Positions 1 through 8,973 of a stretch of DNA of 64,000 bases are shown in pieces; positions within the stretch are counted from its first letter, which is position 1; the number at the start of each line of letters is the position of its first letter. The translations under genes were made by a program, and so were the position numbers. The notes below the pieces were generated by a model that was not told where the DNA came from, made no database searches, and saw only the letters and a list, made by a program, of their open reading frames with translations. Location of the stretch: assembly GCA_903828565.1 (NCBI GenBank), contig CAIKMQ010000003.1:62001-126000 (forward strand), read 5' to 3'. The DNA is from an uncultured Leptolinea sp. GTDB lineage: Bacteria > Chloroflexota > Anaerolineae > Anaerolineales > Anaerolineaceae.

Positions 1-170
1 GGCAGGCTGGCCCCTGCCAGTAGGACGCGGGTAGCAGGCGGCAGCGGCGTGGGGCTGGGGATGGCCGTAGGAATTGCAGTGGGCAGTTCAGGGGTAGGTT
101 CCACTGCAGCCGGGGTGCAGCCGGCAACCAGGAAAAGAAGAGACGCAAGCAAGATCATCTTTCGCAGCAT
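1..170 (-). CDS. Lipoprotein, N-terminal part only (cut by window edge)
   Basis: Read on the minus strand, an open frame starts at ATG 170 and runs off the window. It begins with Met-Leu-Arg-Lys, a hydrophobic stretch, and the lipobox Leu-Val-Ala-Gly-Cys with Cys18 as the predicted lipidated residue. A Pro/Thr/Ala-rich linker follows, as in extracytoplasmic lipoproteins of this lineage. An in-frame ATG at 179 also exists, but it overlaps a TAAAAT box (178-183), so 170 is preferred. Function cannot be told from 56 residues; the substrate or enzyme domain lies outside the window. Confidence 0.75.
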   Translation of the reverse strand, partial: MLRKMILLASLLFLVAGCTPAAVEPTPELPTAIPTAIPSPTPLPPATRVLLAGASL

Positions 171-177
171 ACATTCC

Positions 178-183
178 ATTTTA
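178..183 (-). promoter_or_regulatory. -10 box (TAAAAT) for the lipoprotein gene at 170
   Basis: TAAAAT lies 7 bases before ATG 170, the same geometry as the other presumed leaderless starts in this window. Confidence 0.4.
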
Positions 184-205
184 CCGCATCGACCCTTTTC
201 AGGCA

Positions 206-211
206 TATAAT
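206..211 (+). promoter_or_regulatory. -10 box (TATAAT) for the HAD-like gene at 218
   Basis: Perfect TATAAT ending 6 bases before ATG 218. Transcription would begin at or next to the start codon. No clear -35 is visible. Confidence 0.6.
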
Positions 212-217
212 CTGTGC

Positions 218-688
218 ATGCTGACTATTGAGATCTCCGGTTGGAAGACTTTGAAGCTGGAATACCTGGTTCTGGATGTGAATGGTACCCTGGCAACCGA
301 TGGTGAATTGGCCGCGGGGGTCAGCCCTGCTGTCCAGCAATTGAAGGAAACTTTGCAGGTGATCCTGTTGACCGCGGACACTTTTGGCCAGGGGAGCAAG
401 CTGGCTGAGATGCTTGGGGTAAGCATACATATTCTAAGCGTTGGAAATGAGCGGGAACAAAAACGGGACTTTATCCATTCGCTCGGAGCCGGGCAGGTGG
501 CTGCCATCGGTCAGGGAATCAATGACGAGTGGATGTTGCGGGATGCTGCTTTGGGAATATGTGTTCTTTCAACTGAGGGGACGGCAGTTCAAACCTTGCT
601 GACCGCAGATGTGCTTGCGCGGGATGGCGCTGAAGCTTTGGCTCTCTTACTTCACCCGGACAGACTTAAAGCTACGCTGCGACGTTAG
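218..688 (+). CDS. HAD-superfamily protein, soluble P-type ATPase-like
   Basis: A 156-residue protein with the HAD motif I Asp-Val-Asn-Gly-Thr-Leu-Ala-Thr (about residues 19-26), a motif II-like Leu-Thr-Ala-Asp-Thr, a downstream Lys, and a motif III-like Gly-Gln-Gly-Ile-Asn-Asp-Glu. The compact core without a cap and the DVNGT variant match the family called soluble P-type ATPase (COG4087). These resemble the phosphorylation domain of P-type ATPases without membrane segments; substrate is unknown. The start at ATG 218 is supported by the TATAAT box. The 3' end overlaps the convergent amrS gene by 17 bases. Confidence 0.75.
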   Translation: MLTIEISGWKTLKLEYLVLDVNGTLATDGELAAGVSPAVQQLKETLQVILLTADTFGQGSKLAEMLGVSIHILSVGNEREQKRDFIHSLGAGQVAAIGQGINDEWMLRDAALGICVLSTEGTAVQTLLTADVLARDGAEALALLLHPDRLKATLRR

Positions 689-1763
689 TTGCCCGATCAC
701 TGGCAGACCAGACACCGGGGATGACCCTGCCGCAGGATGTACAGCGGCCATCCATTTGCATCCCGATGATCTGAACCCGGTATCCTGTGCGCTCCACTAA
801 CAATGCCTGGCAACCCGGGCAGTAGGTGTTTTCAAGTGAACTCACCTTTCCCGGCAGATTGCCTGCATAGACGTACCTTAATCCGGCTTCCTGGCCAATC
901 TCTGCTGCCTGCAATAGAGTGGCAGGTTGGGTGGGACCGCGATCCTGCATGCGGTAATCCGGGTGGAAGCCCGTTACATGCCAGGGGAGGTCGGGCGAGA
1001 TCCCGCGGATAGCTCTGGCAGCATCCCATAGCTCTGCCGGGTCATCATTGAAGCCCGGTATCACCAGTGTAACAACTTCCACCCAATAACGGAGTGCATG
1101 CGCTTTTTCAATGGCTGCCAGCACGTGTTTCAACTGTCCACCCATGGCGCGGTAATTCTCCTCCCGCATGGATTTCAGGTCTACCTTGTAGCCATCCATC
1201 ACCGGCCGCAGATACTCCAAACATTCCGGGGTGGCGTATCCGTTGGAAACCATGATGGTCTTCAATCCCATTTGTTTCGCCTGTGAGAAAACCGCGTGTG
1301 CCCATTCTGCAGTGATGACCGGTTCATTGTAAGAGGATGCCAGGACAGCAGCGCCGCGGCGTACCGCCATGCCTGCCAGGTCAATAGGTGAGATGCGCTC
1401 CACCCAGCTAAGAAAATTCTCGGGGTCGGTCAGCTGGGGAGATTGGGAAGATTGCCAGTTCTGGCAAAAATCACAATGAAAGTTGCAGCCGAGCATGCCG
1501 AAGGTGAACGCACCGCTACCCGGAAGAAAATGAAAAAAAGGTTTCTTTTCGACCGGGTCCAGATTAGTACCGGCAACATACCCCCAGGGTACGCGCAAAC
1601 CATCCGCGGCACGGTATCTTACCTGGCAGATACCGTGCCTTCCCGGGTGCAACAGGCAGCGATGGCTGCAAGCCAGGCAGCGAACACTATCATCCTCCAC
1701 CAGCTGTACCAACTGCCCCGGATGGGTGAGATCATCCAGACTGTGATTAGAATCGCGGGTCAT
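672..1763 (-). CDS. amrS: AmmeMemoRadiSam system radical SAM enzyme
   Basis: A 363-residue radical SAM protein. The 4Fe-4S cysteines are Cys93-x3-Cys97-x2-Cys100, the classical CxxxCxxC. An N-terminal cysteine-rich stretch (Cys29, Cys32, Cys36, Cys46) and a C-terminal CxxC...CxxC element typical of AmrS (PflA-like, COG1180) are both present. In many genomes AmrS is linked to MEMO1 and AMMECR1 homologues; neither is in this window, so partners may be elsewhere. The chemistry of the family is unsettled. Start ATG 1763 lies 6 bases after a perfect TATAAT (1770-1775), again a likely leaderless gene. Convergent with the HAD gene. Confidence 0.9.
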   Translation of the reverse strand: MTRDSNHSLDDLTHPGQLVQLVEDDSVRCLACSHRCLLHPGRHGICQVRYRAADGLRVPWGYVAGTNLDPVEKKPFFHFLPGSGAFTFGMLGCNFHCDFCQNWQSSQSPQLTDPENFLSWVERISPIDLAGMAVRRGAAVLASSYNEPVITAEWAHAVFSQAKQMGLKTIMVSNGYATPECLEYLRPVMDGYKVDLKSMREENYRAMGGQLKHVLAAIEKAHALRYWVEVVTLVIPGFNDDPAELWDAARAIRGISPDLPWHVTGFHPDYRMQDRGPTQPATLLQAAEIGQEAGLRYVYAGNLPGKVSSLENTYCPGCQALLVERTGYRVQIIGMQMDGRCTSCGRVIPGVWSASDRATNVAA

Positions 1764-1769
1764 TCAATT

Positions 1770-1775
1770 ATTATA
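1770..1775 (-). promoter_or_regulatory. -10 box (TATAAT) for amrS
   Basis: Perfect TATAAT 6 bases upstream of ATG 1763. A TTGAGT hexamer at 1795-1800 (spacing 19) is a possible -35. Confidence 0.65.
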
Positions 1776-1864
1776 ACCATCCGTCCTGTGGTACACTCAA
1801 TGAGCCGGGGCGGCGACGGGTTCAACTGAACCATTGTTTCGTTTAATCTTGATTTGGAAACAGT

Positions 1865-4267
1865 ATGGAACAAAAAACACTCTCTGTCCTCGAATTTCCG
1901 CGGGTACTGGAAGCCCTGGCATCCCATACCTCATTTAGCATATCCCATGAACGCGCAATGCAGATCCAGCCAACTACAGATCTCCAGTTGGCGCTTACCT
2001 GGCAGAAGGAGACCAGTGAAGCCAGACGGCTGCTGGATGTGAACAGCGAGGTCAACCTCGGCGGGGTGGTCGATATCCGCGTCCAGCTGGAGCTGTGCGC
2101 CCGCGGTGGTGTCTTGATCCCAACCGAATTACTGGATGTAAAGAATACGCTCATCGCGGCGCGCACCCTGCTGCGTTCACTGGGCAATCTGGAAGGCTCC
2201 TACCCGGCGCTTTCAGCCGTTGTGATGGACCCGCCCCAACCCTACGGCATCATCGACACGATCTCACGCTGTATTTCAGACCATGGGGATATTCTGGATT
2301 CAGCTTCAGATAAACTTGCCGAAGTCCGGCGTGAGGTGAAAACCGCACACGGCCGTTTGATGAGCAGGCTGGAACGTTTTCTTGGAGACACGCATACAGC
2401 GCCTATGCTGCAGGAAGGCATCATCACCCAGCGGGATGGCAGATATGTGCTGCCGCTGCGGGCTGAGTTCAAGGGACAGATCAAATCCATCGTCCACGAC
2501 CAGTCCTCCTCCGGGGCGACCCTGTTCATTGAACCGCTGGCAGTTGTGGAATTGAATAACCGCTTCAAGGAATTGCAGCTGGAAGTGCGGGATGAAGAAC
2601 GGCGTGTCCTGGCGATGCTCTCAGGGCAAGTGGGAGCCCAGGCCGCAGAGGTGAGCGGATTGCTGGAATTGCTGGCGGATCTTGACCTGATCTTCGCGCG
2701 CGCTCGATATGCCGAAACCTTGCACGCGGCCGAACCCATCCTGCATGCCGCCCAGCCAGGGCGGGAGGACGGACACCCGGGCAGCGTCATCCGCTTATAT
2801 CAGGCACGACATCCATTACTGGATCCACAGAAGGTGGTCCCGGTGGACCTGCTGTTGGATGAAAAAACCTTTATTTTGATCATCACCGGCCCGAATACCG
2901 GTGGAAAAACCGTTACTTTGAAGACACTTGGCTTGTTCGCCTTAATGGCACAGGCGGGCATACATCTGCCGGCACAGAGTGGCACGGAGATCAGCGTATT
3001 CCAACAGATCTTCGCGGATATTGGCGATGAGCAATCCATCGAGCAGTCGCTTTCCACGTTCTCCGGGCATATAACCAACATCATCCACCTGCTAAAACGC
3101 GCAGACCGCGGCAGCCTGGTACTACTGGATGAACTGGGGGCGGGTACGGATCCACAGGAAGGCGCTGCGCTGGCTATGGCGATCTTGAAAGACCTGCTGG
3201 AACGCGGGATCACTAGCCTGGTTGCCACACATTACCCTGAATTGAAGGCTTTCGCGCACAACACGCCGGCAGTAGCCAATGCCAGCCTGGAATTTGATTT
3301 GAAGACCCTGCGCCCCACGTACCGGTTGACCATTGGTTTACCGGGGAGATCCAACGCGCTCTCCATCGCTGAGAGGCTGGGTCTGCCGGAGAGGATCATC
3401 ACCGCGGCGCGTTCCACCATCCACCCGGATGAATTGAAGGCTGAAGACTTACTGGATGAGATCTACCAGCAGCGCGGCCTGGCGCGGGAAGACAGGCAAA
3501 AAGCGGAGCTGCACCGCATCCGCACAATCGAACTTGAAAAACAGCTGGCTGTGCGCTTGAAGCATATCGAACAGGAAAGACAGGATCTGATCCAACAAAC
3601 GCGCCAGCAGATGGATGAGGAATTGGCCCGCTTCACACGGGAGACGGAAGAGCTGAAGCGTGAATTGACGCGGGCGCGCCAACCGCTGGAGGTGGTGAAA
3701 GCCATCCAGAACGAGATCACCCGGATGGAAGATGATACCGCGGCTGTAACCGGTGTGCGGATACTCCCGCGCGCGGACAGCAGGTTCACTACTGGCAGTA
3801 AGGTGATGGTAAGTTCGCTGAACATGCCGGGAAAGATCACAGCTGTCACCGCAGTGGATGCTGAGGTGCTGGTGGGAAATCTGCGTATTCGGGCACGCCT
3901 GTCGGACCTGCGGTTACCGGATGAAATGGAACCTGAACCGGTTGAGACAAAAAAAAGAGGTGGCGGAAAAAGCTCCCAGCAGCAAACTGCGCCGCGGGCG
4001 GAAGGCATGCGCCAGGCTCCGGGGATGGAGTTGGATATCCGCGGGCAGCGCGCTGAGGATGGATTGGACCTGCTGGACCGATACATTGCCCAGGCATACA
4101 CCAATGGATTGCCGTTTGTGCGGATCATCCACGGGAAAGGTACAGGCAGACTGCGCCAGGTGATCCGCGAGGCATTGCGTTCCAACTCGCAGGTGAAGGA
4201 TTTTGAGAGCGGGCTGGATAATGAGGGTGGAGATGGCGTGACTGTAGCCCGTTTGAAACAGGACTGA
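1865..4267 (+). CDS. mutS2: Endonuclease MutS2
   Basis: An 800-residue MutS2. It has the family-length N-terminal core/clamp region, an ABC-type ATPase with Walker A Gly-Pro-Asn-Thr-Gly-Gly-Lys-Thr (342-349), Walker B with Leu-Leu-Asp-Glu-Leu-Gly, a charged coiled-coil region (about 530-620), and a C-terminal Smr domain (about 720-800) with Leu-Asp-Ile-Arg-Gly and His-Gly-Lys-Gly-Thr-Gly. Unlike MutS1 it lacks the mismatch-recognition domain. Known roles include anti-recombination and, in Bacillus, splitting of collided ribosomes. The ATG at 1865 has only a weak ribosome-binding site. A 16-bp hairpin follows the stop codon. Confidence 0.95.
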   Translation: MEQKTLSVLEFPRVLEALASHTSFSISHERAMQIQPTTDLQLALTWQKETSEARRLLDVNSEVNLGGVVDIRVQLELCARGGVLIPTELLDVKNTLIAARTLLRSLGNLEGSYPALSAVVMDPPQPYGIIDTISRCISDHGDILDSASDKLAEVRREVKTAHGRLMSRLERFLGDTHTAPMLQEGIITQRDGRYVLPLRAEFKGQIKSIVHDQSSSGATLFIEPLAVVELNNRFKELQLEVRDEERRVLAMLSGQVGAQAAEVSGLLELLADLDLIFARARYAETLHAAEPILHAAQPGREDGHPGSVIRLYQARHPLLDPQKVVPVDLLLDEKTFILIITGPNTGGKTVTLKTLGLFALMAQAGIHLPAQSGTEISVFQQIFADIGDEQSIEQSLSTFSGHITNIIHLLKRADRGSLVLLDELGAGTDPQEGAALAMAILKDLLERGITSLVATHYPELKAFAHNTPAVANASLEFDLKTLRPTYRLTIGLPGRSNALSIAERLGLPERIITAARSTIHPDELKAEDLLDEIYQQRGLAREDRQKAELHRIRTIELEKQLAVRLKHIEQERQDLIQQTRQQMDEELARFTRETEELKRELTRARQPLEVVKAIQNEITRMEDDTAAVTGVRILPRADSRFTTGSKVMVSSLNMPGKITAVTAVDAEVLVGNLRIRARLSDLRLPDEMEPEPVETKKRGGGKSSQQQTAPRAEGMRQAPGMELDIRGQRAEDGLDLLDRYIAQAYTNGLPFVRIIHGKGTGRLRQVIREALRSNSQVKDFESGLDNEGGDGVTVARLKQD

Positions 4268-4287
4268 CTCATTAATGAATAAACAGG

Positions 4288-4330
4288 AAGGAAGTCGATA
4301 GTGTTTGAGCAATTCACTATCGACTTCCTT
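4288..4330. terminator. 16-bp perfect hairpin between convergent genes, probable bidirectional terminator
   Basis: Arms 4288-4303 and 4315-4330 are perfect reverse complements with an 11-base loop. It sits 20 bases after the mutS2 stop and faces the 3' end of the minus-strand regulator gene. The T tract is short on both strands. A second 7-bp hairpin (4332-4338 with 4346-4352) follows. The rest of 4353-4493 shows no gene or motif I can name. Confidence 0.6.
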
Positions 4331-4493
4331 ACACAAGGCCCCTATCCTTGTGAGCTAGAGGCAAGACCATGTTTACTGTTCATAATTGTAAGGACAAGCA
4401 GTAGACAGAATGTAGACAAGTTAGATAATTATTAGGATATTTCAACCAGTAAAAAAACGAGTACCTATAGGCTTCATTATATCCCCAGCGGGA

Positions 4494-5273
4494 TCATTGA
4501 GTCATTCCAGATTGTAGTTTTTCCAGTAGATCCAGAAATGCTGTGGACGGAGGCAGGCCCATTTCCAATTCGTATTTGATCCGGATCTTCTGGCCGTACG
4601 AATAAGCTTCACGTGGATTGTTGAAATCCACCAGGGTGTGCATCACCTCTATGTGGTAATCATCATTATAGGGGTCGAGCAGAGCCAGGTTGTAAAGCCA
4701 GCGCAACCTCCCACCGTGGTCTTTCAGTAAGCCGCAATGGTGAACCATACGCTCCAGCAGCAGAACACGGCTGCGCCATTTGCGTTTTTCTTCGTAGGTC
4801 AGCCATTCTTCATATTCCAGCGAGTCGTGCAACATGGAGCCGGCCAGCAACTGCGGTGAGCGCCACAGGGCATTTGCCCGCATGCAATTTGTATATAGTT
4901 CTTCGGTGAGGGGATGATCGTCCGGTATATGCCTGGCCGCGTCTATGATCTGGTAGATCAAATGCATGTAATCATGCACATCTACAGAAGTACGTTGAAA
5001 ATCAAGGGTTACATTCTCGGCATCTGTAAGCAGCAGGGTTTTATCTGGCAATGCCGCGCGCAGCTTGGAAAGATGGTCGCGCAGGTAAGACCTGGCTTTA
5101 TTCTCTGCCAGATCCGACCACAACAGGTTGATCAACTCCCCCCGCCCGACGGGATCACCCCGGATGGCCAGGAAATATAAAATGGACCGCAAGATGCGGC
5201 GCCTGATGATGAATGACCTTTCATGCCAGAGTATGACCGGTGTACCAAGTAATAGAAGTTTCAGTTCGCTCAT
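4494..5273 (-). CDS. SARP-type transcriptional regulator (winged helix plus BTAD domain)
   Basis: A 259-residue protein. Residues 1-100 look like the winged-helix DNA-binding domain of SARP/OmpR type, with the conserved run Leu-Trp-Ser-Asp-Leu and Arg-Asp-His-Leu-Ser-Lys-Leu-Arg. Residues 100-255 are helical and resemble the bacterial transcriptional activation domain, with Glu-Trp-Leu and a Pro-Tyr-Asn-Asp-Asp turn typical of BTAD. No ATPase or TPR module is attached. It lies 21 bases after recN, has a strong GGGGGA ribosome-binding site, and is probably the last gene of the nadK-recN transcript. Target genes are unknown. Confidence 0.8.
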   Translation of the reverse strand: MSELKLLLLGTPVILWHERSFIIRRRILRSILYFLAIRGDPVGRGELINLLWSDLAENKARSYLRDHLSKLRAALPDKTLLLTDAENVTLDFQRTSVDVHDYMHLIYQIIDAARHIPDDHPLTEELYTNCMRANALWRSPQLLAGSMLHDSLEYEEWLTYEEKRKWRSRVLLLERMVHHCGLLKDHGGRLRWLYNLALLDPYNDDYHIEVMHTLVDFNNPREAYSYGQKIRIKYELEMGLPPSTAFLDLLEKLQSGMTQ

Positions 5274-5294
5274 AAATCCCCCATCTTGAGCATT

Positions 5295-6995
5295 TTACCT
5301 CAATTCCTTTACCTGTTGCAAGAGTTCTCGGGCTGAATTGAGAGTATTCTCACTGGATGTCCCGAGCATTTGGGCCAGTTCCGCCACGCGGGTTTCGCCC
5401 TCTAATACCCTCACGTGCGTGGTGGTGCGGCCATCTGCCTGTGCTTTGACAACATGGAAATGTTGGTCGCCGTATGCCGCCAACTGCGGCAGATGGGTGA
5501 CGCAAAACACCTGATGGTGCCGTGCCAGCTGCCACAATTTCTGCCCGACGATACTGCCTACCCTTCCGCCAATTCCCTGGTCAATCTCATCAAATACCAG
5601 TGATGGAATGCGGTCTTGCCGGGCCAGTACGTTCTTCAAAGCCAGCATCAACCGTGAGGTTTCACCACCGGAAGCTACTTTCGCCAGCGGTTTCAACCCT
5701 TCACCGGGGTTAGGCGCGATCAGGAATTCCACCCGGTCCATGCCGGTTGAGTCCAACCCGGGCTCCTGGACATCTGCGGTGTGCAGGAGCTCGAAACCTA
5801 CCTCGAAACGAGCGCCTTCCATACGCAATTCACCCAACTCAGCTTCGATGCCGGCAGCCATGCGGAGGGCCGCCTCGTGCCGCACCTGTGAGATCATACC
5901 GGCCAGCCTGAGGGCTTCTGCCTGTAATTGCTGCAGGCTGGTTTCCAATTCCGCACCGCGTTCACCGGAACTTTGTATCAGCTGCAGTTTCTCCCGGGTT
6001 ACTGTCAGAAAAGCCTGGCAGTTATCAATACTGCCGCCGTATTTTCGTTTTAGATTATTCAGCAGCGCGATGCGGTCTTCGATCTCTTCCAGCCTGCGGG
6101 GGTTGAACTCGATTTCATCAGAATAGGCATTGACCGAGCGAGCCAGGTCTTCCGTTTCCTGCAGCAGGGTATTCCCGCTATCCAGCAAGTCCTGCCGGGA
6201 GGAATCTAGCCGGGCGAGCGTTTGCAGCTGGTGATTCAATTGACCGAGCAGGTCGGTCAGGCTGGGCAGTTCGGGTGCGCCTTCTTCAAGCAAAGTCAAG
6301 GCTGCCTGGGCTGCAGTCGCCAGGCTTTCCGCATTGGCCAGGCGATTGCGTTCCTGCTCCAATAACTCATCCTCCCCGCTTTGAAGACGAGCAGTTGTGA
6401 GTTCCTGCTCCTGAAAAGTGAGCAGTTCCAGACGGGCGGCGGCTTCCTGTTCCATTGCCCGCAATTCCCGCAATTCCCGGCGGGTTTCCTGCAGTTTACG
6501 GTACACCAGTTGGTATTCACGCAAGGAGTTTTCTACCCCGGCGAAAGCATCCAGTAGCCCGATATGTTTGCGCGGGTTTAGCAGGGAAAGGTGTTCGGAC
6601 TGGCCGTGAATATCCACCAGCTGATCTCCTATTGCGCGCAAGACCCCCTGAGTGACCGAGCGTCCGTTGACGCGCGCGCTGGTGCGGCCTTCCAACCGCA
6701 GCTCACGTTCGATGGTCAGCAAGCCGCCTTCTTCCTGAAGGTCTTCACTTTCCAACAGGGATAACAGCTCGACTGTGGCATCTGCCAGGGAGAATACTGC
6801 GCCAATCCGTGAGCGGGCAGCGCCAGCCCTCACCGAACCGGCTTCATAAGAGCCGCCCAGGAGAGCCATGATCGCATCCAGAATGATGGACTTGCCCGCA
6901 CCGGTTTCACCGGTCAGGATGACCAAGCCGTTGGAAAAATCCAGCTCCAGCTGGTCGATGATGGCAAAATTCTCGATGCGCAGGTGTTTTAACAT
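5295..6995 (-). CDS. recN: DNA repair protein RecN
   Basis: A 566-residue SMC-like ATPase for double-strand-break repair. Walker A is Gly-Glu-Thr-Gly-Ala-Gly-Lys-Ser (29-36). The middle (about 155-370) is predicted coiled coil. The C-terminal head carries the signature Leu-Ala-Ser-Gly-Gly-Glu-Thr-Ser-Arg-type motif and Walker B Val-Phe-Asp-Glu-Ile-Asp. Length and domain order match RecN. It starts 3 bases after the zinc-finger membrane gene in the nadK transcript, a nadK-recN linkage that is common in bacteria. Confidence 0.95.
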   Translation of the reverse strand: MLKHLRIENFAIIDQLELDFSNGLVILTGETGAGKSIILDAIMALLGGSYEAGSVRAGAARSRIGAVFSLADATVELLSLLESEDLQEEGGLLTIERELRLEGRTSARVNGRSVTQGVLRAIGDQLVDIHGQSEHLSLLNPRKHIGLLDAFAGVENSLREYQLVYRKLQETRRELRELRAMEQEAAARLELLTFQEQELTTARLQSGEDELLEQERNRLANAESLATAAQAALTLLEEGAPELPSLTDLLGQLNHQLQTLARLDSSRQDLLDSGNTLLQETEDLARSVNAYSDEIEFNPRRLEEIEDRIALLNNLKRKYGGSIDNCQAFLTVTREKLQLIQSSGERGAELETSLQQLQAEALRLAGMISQVRHEAALRMAAGIEAELGELRMEGARFEVGFELLHTADVQEPGLDSTGMDRVEFLIAPNPGEGLKPLAKVASGGETSRLMLALKNVLARQDRIPSLVFDEIDQGIGGRVGSIVGQKLWQLARHHQVFCVTHLPQLAAYGDQHFHVVKAQADGRTTTHVRVLEGETRVAELAQMLGTSSENTLNSARELLQQVKELR

Positions 6996-6998
6996 AGG

Positions 6999-7550
6999 CT
7001 ATAGCTTCAATCGTGTCCCGGTGAGCCGGTAATACATGGAAGTGGTCACCAGTACCGTATAGATGGCGCGGATGGCGAACCACAAGAGGTTCTGTAATGT
7101 ACTGGCAATACCCGCCTGCCCGAATAGGTTGAAGAGAAGCGCCAGCAATGGAAGAGCGACCCCAACCAAACTACCCAGTATGGTACCCACGGTTGCGGCG
7201 GTATACAAGCCTGGACCGCGCCGGCGATGAATGACCAGGCGGACGACTTCCGCCACCCCGATGCCCACCAGGGGAGCCAACAGCAGGGTAAAAAACCCGA
7301 CAAAATTCACAACCAGGCTGCCCAGGTAGCTGATGACTGCAGCGCTGAAAAACGCCAGCGGGTAATCCACCCAGGTTGCGGTGGTGAAGACCTTTTGCTG
7401 CCCGCGGACGCACTCACGGCAGCGGTAGCCGGTGGGAGTCAGCACGGCGCACTGCGGGCAGATGGGTTTTTCGCAGCGATTGCATCGCAGGCTGGTTTCT
7501 TGCCTCGGGTGATTGGCACAATAGATGGGGAGTGGGGTTGCATCGCTCAT
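6999..7550 (-). CDS. B-box-type zinc finger membrane protein
   Basis: A 183-residue protein. The N-terminal 45 residues hold a B-box-like zinc-binding pattern (Cys-x2-His, CxxC, CxxC, CxxC). This is followed by about three or four hydrophobic segments (roughly residues 65-95, 115-145, 150-175). Proteins of this layout are common and uncharacterised in Chloroflexota. The start overlaps the nadK stop as ATGA, so translation is probably coupled. A link to NAD metabolism or repair is only suggested by position. Confidence 0.7.
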   Translation of the reverse strand: MSDATPLPIYCANHPRQETSLRCNRCEKPICPQCAVLTPTGYRCRECVRGQQKVFTTATWVDYPLAFFSAAVISYLGSLVVNFVGFFTLLLAPLVGIGVAEVVRLVIHRRRGPGLYTAATVGTILGSLVGVALPLLALLFNLFGQAGIASTLQNLLWFAIRAIYTVLVTTSMYYRLTGTRLKL

Positions 7551-8419
7551 GAGTGGGCGGCCGCCGGATTTTGTTCCATGTGGCTCATCAGGCTCCTGTA
7601 AAAGTATCCGGCATCAAAGAACCGGATGAAACGCAGAGAATGGTTTCCGGCAAAGACATCCACCCTGTCTTCTGCACCCAGGGGGATGGGGTGCTGTCCG
7701 TCAATACTGAGAACAGCATTATCACTGCCGGGGGATGAAATGCTCACCTGCGCCCCTTCCGCCAGGATGACCGTCCGGTCAACCGACAGATGCGGAGCGA
7801 CTGGCACGAGCAGGATGTTACGCAATTCGGGGGGCATGATGGGGCCGCCGGCAGCCAGGGCATAGGCTGTGGAGCCGGAAGGGGTGGCTGCTATCAGGCC
7901 GTCGGCAACATAAGTTGCCAACCGTTCGCCATCCACCTCAGCGACGATGTGCAGGGGTTTGACCAGCGGGCCGCGGCACACAACGACCTCATTCAGCACA
8001 TCCCATGTGCCTTGTACCTGGTTTTCATGGATGTGGTTCGCGGTGAGCATCATGCGGGTTTCATAGCGAAAATCACCAGCCATCAACCGCGGAATGTATT
8101 GCTGCCAGCCGCTGCGTTCGAGTTCCATCAGAAAACCGAAACGGCCGAAGTTGATCCCAAGAATGGGTGTGTTGGAAGAGGCGCACAGATGCCCCGCACG
8201 CAGGATGCTGCCGTCCCCGCCGAGGACGATAGCGAGCCCGCATTCGCCTGCTGAGACAGCCTGCCGTATCCCGGGGTCATCCAGCCGGCCGGATATCACC
8301 TGAATGGGGTAAGAGGACAATGCTTCGCATACCCGGGTGGATTCAGCGATGGCATCTTTCATGCCGGAATGGGACAGGATGGCGACCTTTTTCTTCGGGT
8401 CGGGTGAATGGCCTTGCAT
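7547..8419 (-). CDS. nadK: NAD kinase
   Basis: A 290-residue ATP-NAD kinase that makes NADP. The signature Gly-Gly-Asp-Gly (67-70) with the catalytic Asp, the Asn-Phe-Gly-Arg-Phe-Gly-Phe-Leu stretch (about 90-97), and the Asn-Glu-Val-Val motif are all present, as is the Thr-Pro-x-Gly-Ser-Thr-Ala-Tyr stretch. It starts with ATG 8419 just 6 bases after a perfect TATAAT, so it probably opens its own transcript, which continues into the zinc-finger gene and recN. Confidence 0.95.
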   Translation of the reverse strand: MQGHSPDPKKKVAILSHSGMKDAIAESTRVCEALSSYPIQVISGRLDDPGIRQAVSAGECGLAIVLGGDGSILRAGHLCASSNTPILGINFGRFGFLMELERSGWQQYIPRLMAGDFRYETRMMLTANHIHENQVQGTWDVLNEVVVCRGPLVKPLHIVAEVDGERLATYVADGLIAATPSGSTAYALAAGGPIMPPELRNILLVPVAPHLSVDRTVILAEGAQVSISSPGSDNAVLSIDGQHPIPLGAEDRVDVFAGNHSLRFIRFFDAGYFYRSLMSHMEQNPAAAHS

Positions 8420-8425
8420 AGATTA

Positions 8426-8431
8426 ATTATA
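8426..8431 (-). promoter_or_regulatory. -10 box (TATAAT) for nadK
   Basis: Perfect TATAAT, 6 bases before ATG 8419, in the 41-base gap after the split nuclease genes. It divides the block into an ssb-nuclease unit and a nadK-recN unit. Confidence 0.65.
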
Positions 8432-8460
8432 GCCGTAACATGCGGCTTGTGTGAGCAGCA

Positions 8461-8973
8461 TTATAAACGTTGATCACAGAGGCGTTGATACCCGCACCCG
8501 CTGCAGCGGGCAGGCTGATCATGGCTGCGTGGGATGGATGCTTTACGTTCCTGCGTGTGCATTTCACGCAATAGTGTTAACGTCTCCTGTCGCAGCTCAT
8601 CAGTGAAATCTACTAAAAAGGTACGCCCGGGATAGTGGATCAGGCCGTGGGAAGGGCGCGACTGGTACACTTTTTCCACCAGCAAGCAGTAGGCTGCCAG
8701 CTGAAAGATATGAGAGTCGTACGGCGCGGGTGGAGCCTGGCAACTTTTGACTTCCACGGGGATCCATTCATGACCTTGCTTTACCAGGTAATCCGGCTTT
8801 CCCACCAGGCCAATGCTGCCGTCGTACAACGGCTGCTGCACCGGCTGCCCCCACATGCGTGTATCTGAATAGATGATCTTCCCGCCGGGAAGCCCGCTCA
8901 CGCGGCGCAAGCGCCCGGCTACCAGCCAGAACAGCAGGGCGATGAGGAAGAGAAAACCAATGAGCCAGGGCAT
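8461..8973 (-). CDS. Cas4/Dna2-like PD-(D/E)XK nuclease, C-terminal half, membrane anchored
   Basis: A 170-residue protein beginning with one transmembrane helix (about residues 2-20). Then comes the second half of a Cas4/Dna2-type nuclease: Gly-Lys-Pro-Asp-Tyr-Leu-Val with the first active-site Asp, Val-Glu-Val-Lys-Ser with the Glu-x-Lys pair, a Gln-Leu-Ala-Ala-Tyr helix, and three C-terminal cysteines (Cys-x2-Cys-x5-Cys) of the iron-sulphur type. The fourth cysteine expected for the cluster is in the preceding gene. The start ATG overlaps the upstream stop by one base (TGATG); a TTG three bases earlier is also possible. Substrate is unknown. No CRISPR array or other cas gene is present. Confidence 0.75.
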   Translation of the reverse strand: MPWLIGFLFLIALLFWLVAGRLRRVSGLPGGKIIYSDTRMWGQPVQQPLYDGSIGLVGKPDYLVKQGHEWIPVEVKSCQAPPAPYDSHIFQLAAYCLLVEKVYQSRPSHGLIHYPGRTFLVDFTDELRQETLTLLREMHTQERKASIPRSHDQPARCSGCGYQRLCDQRL

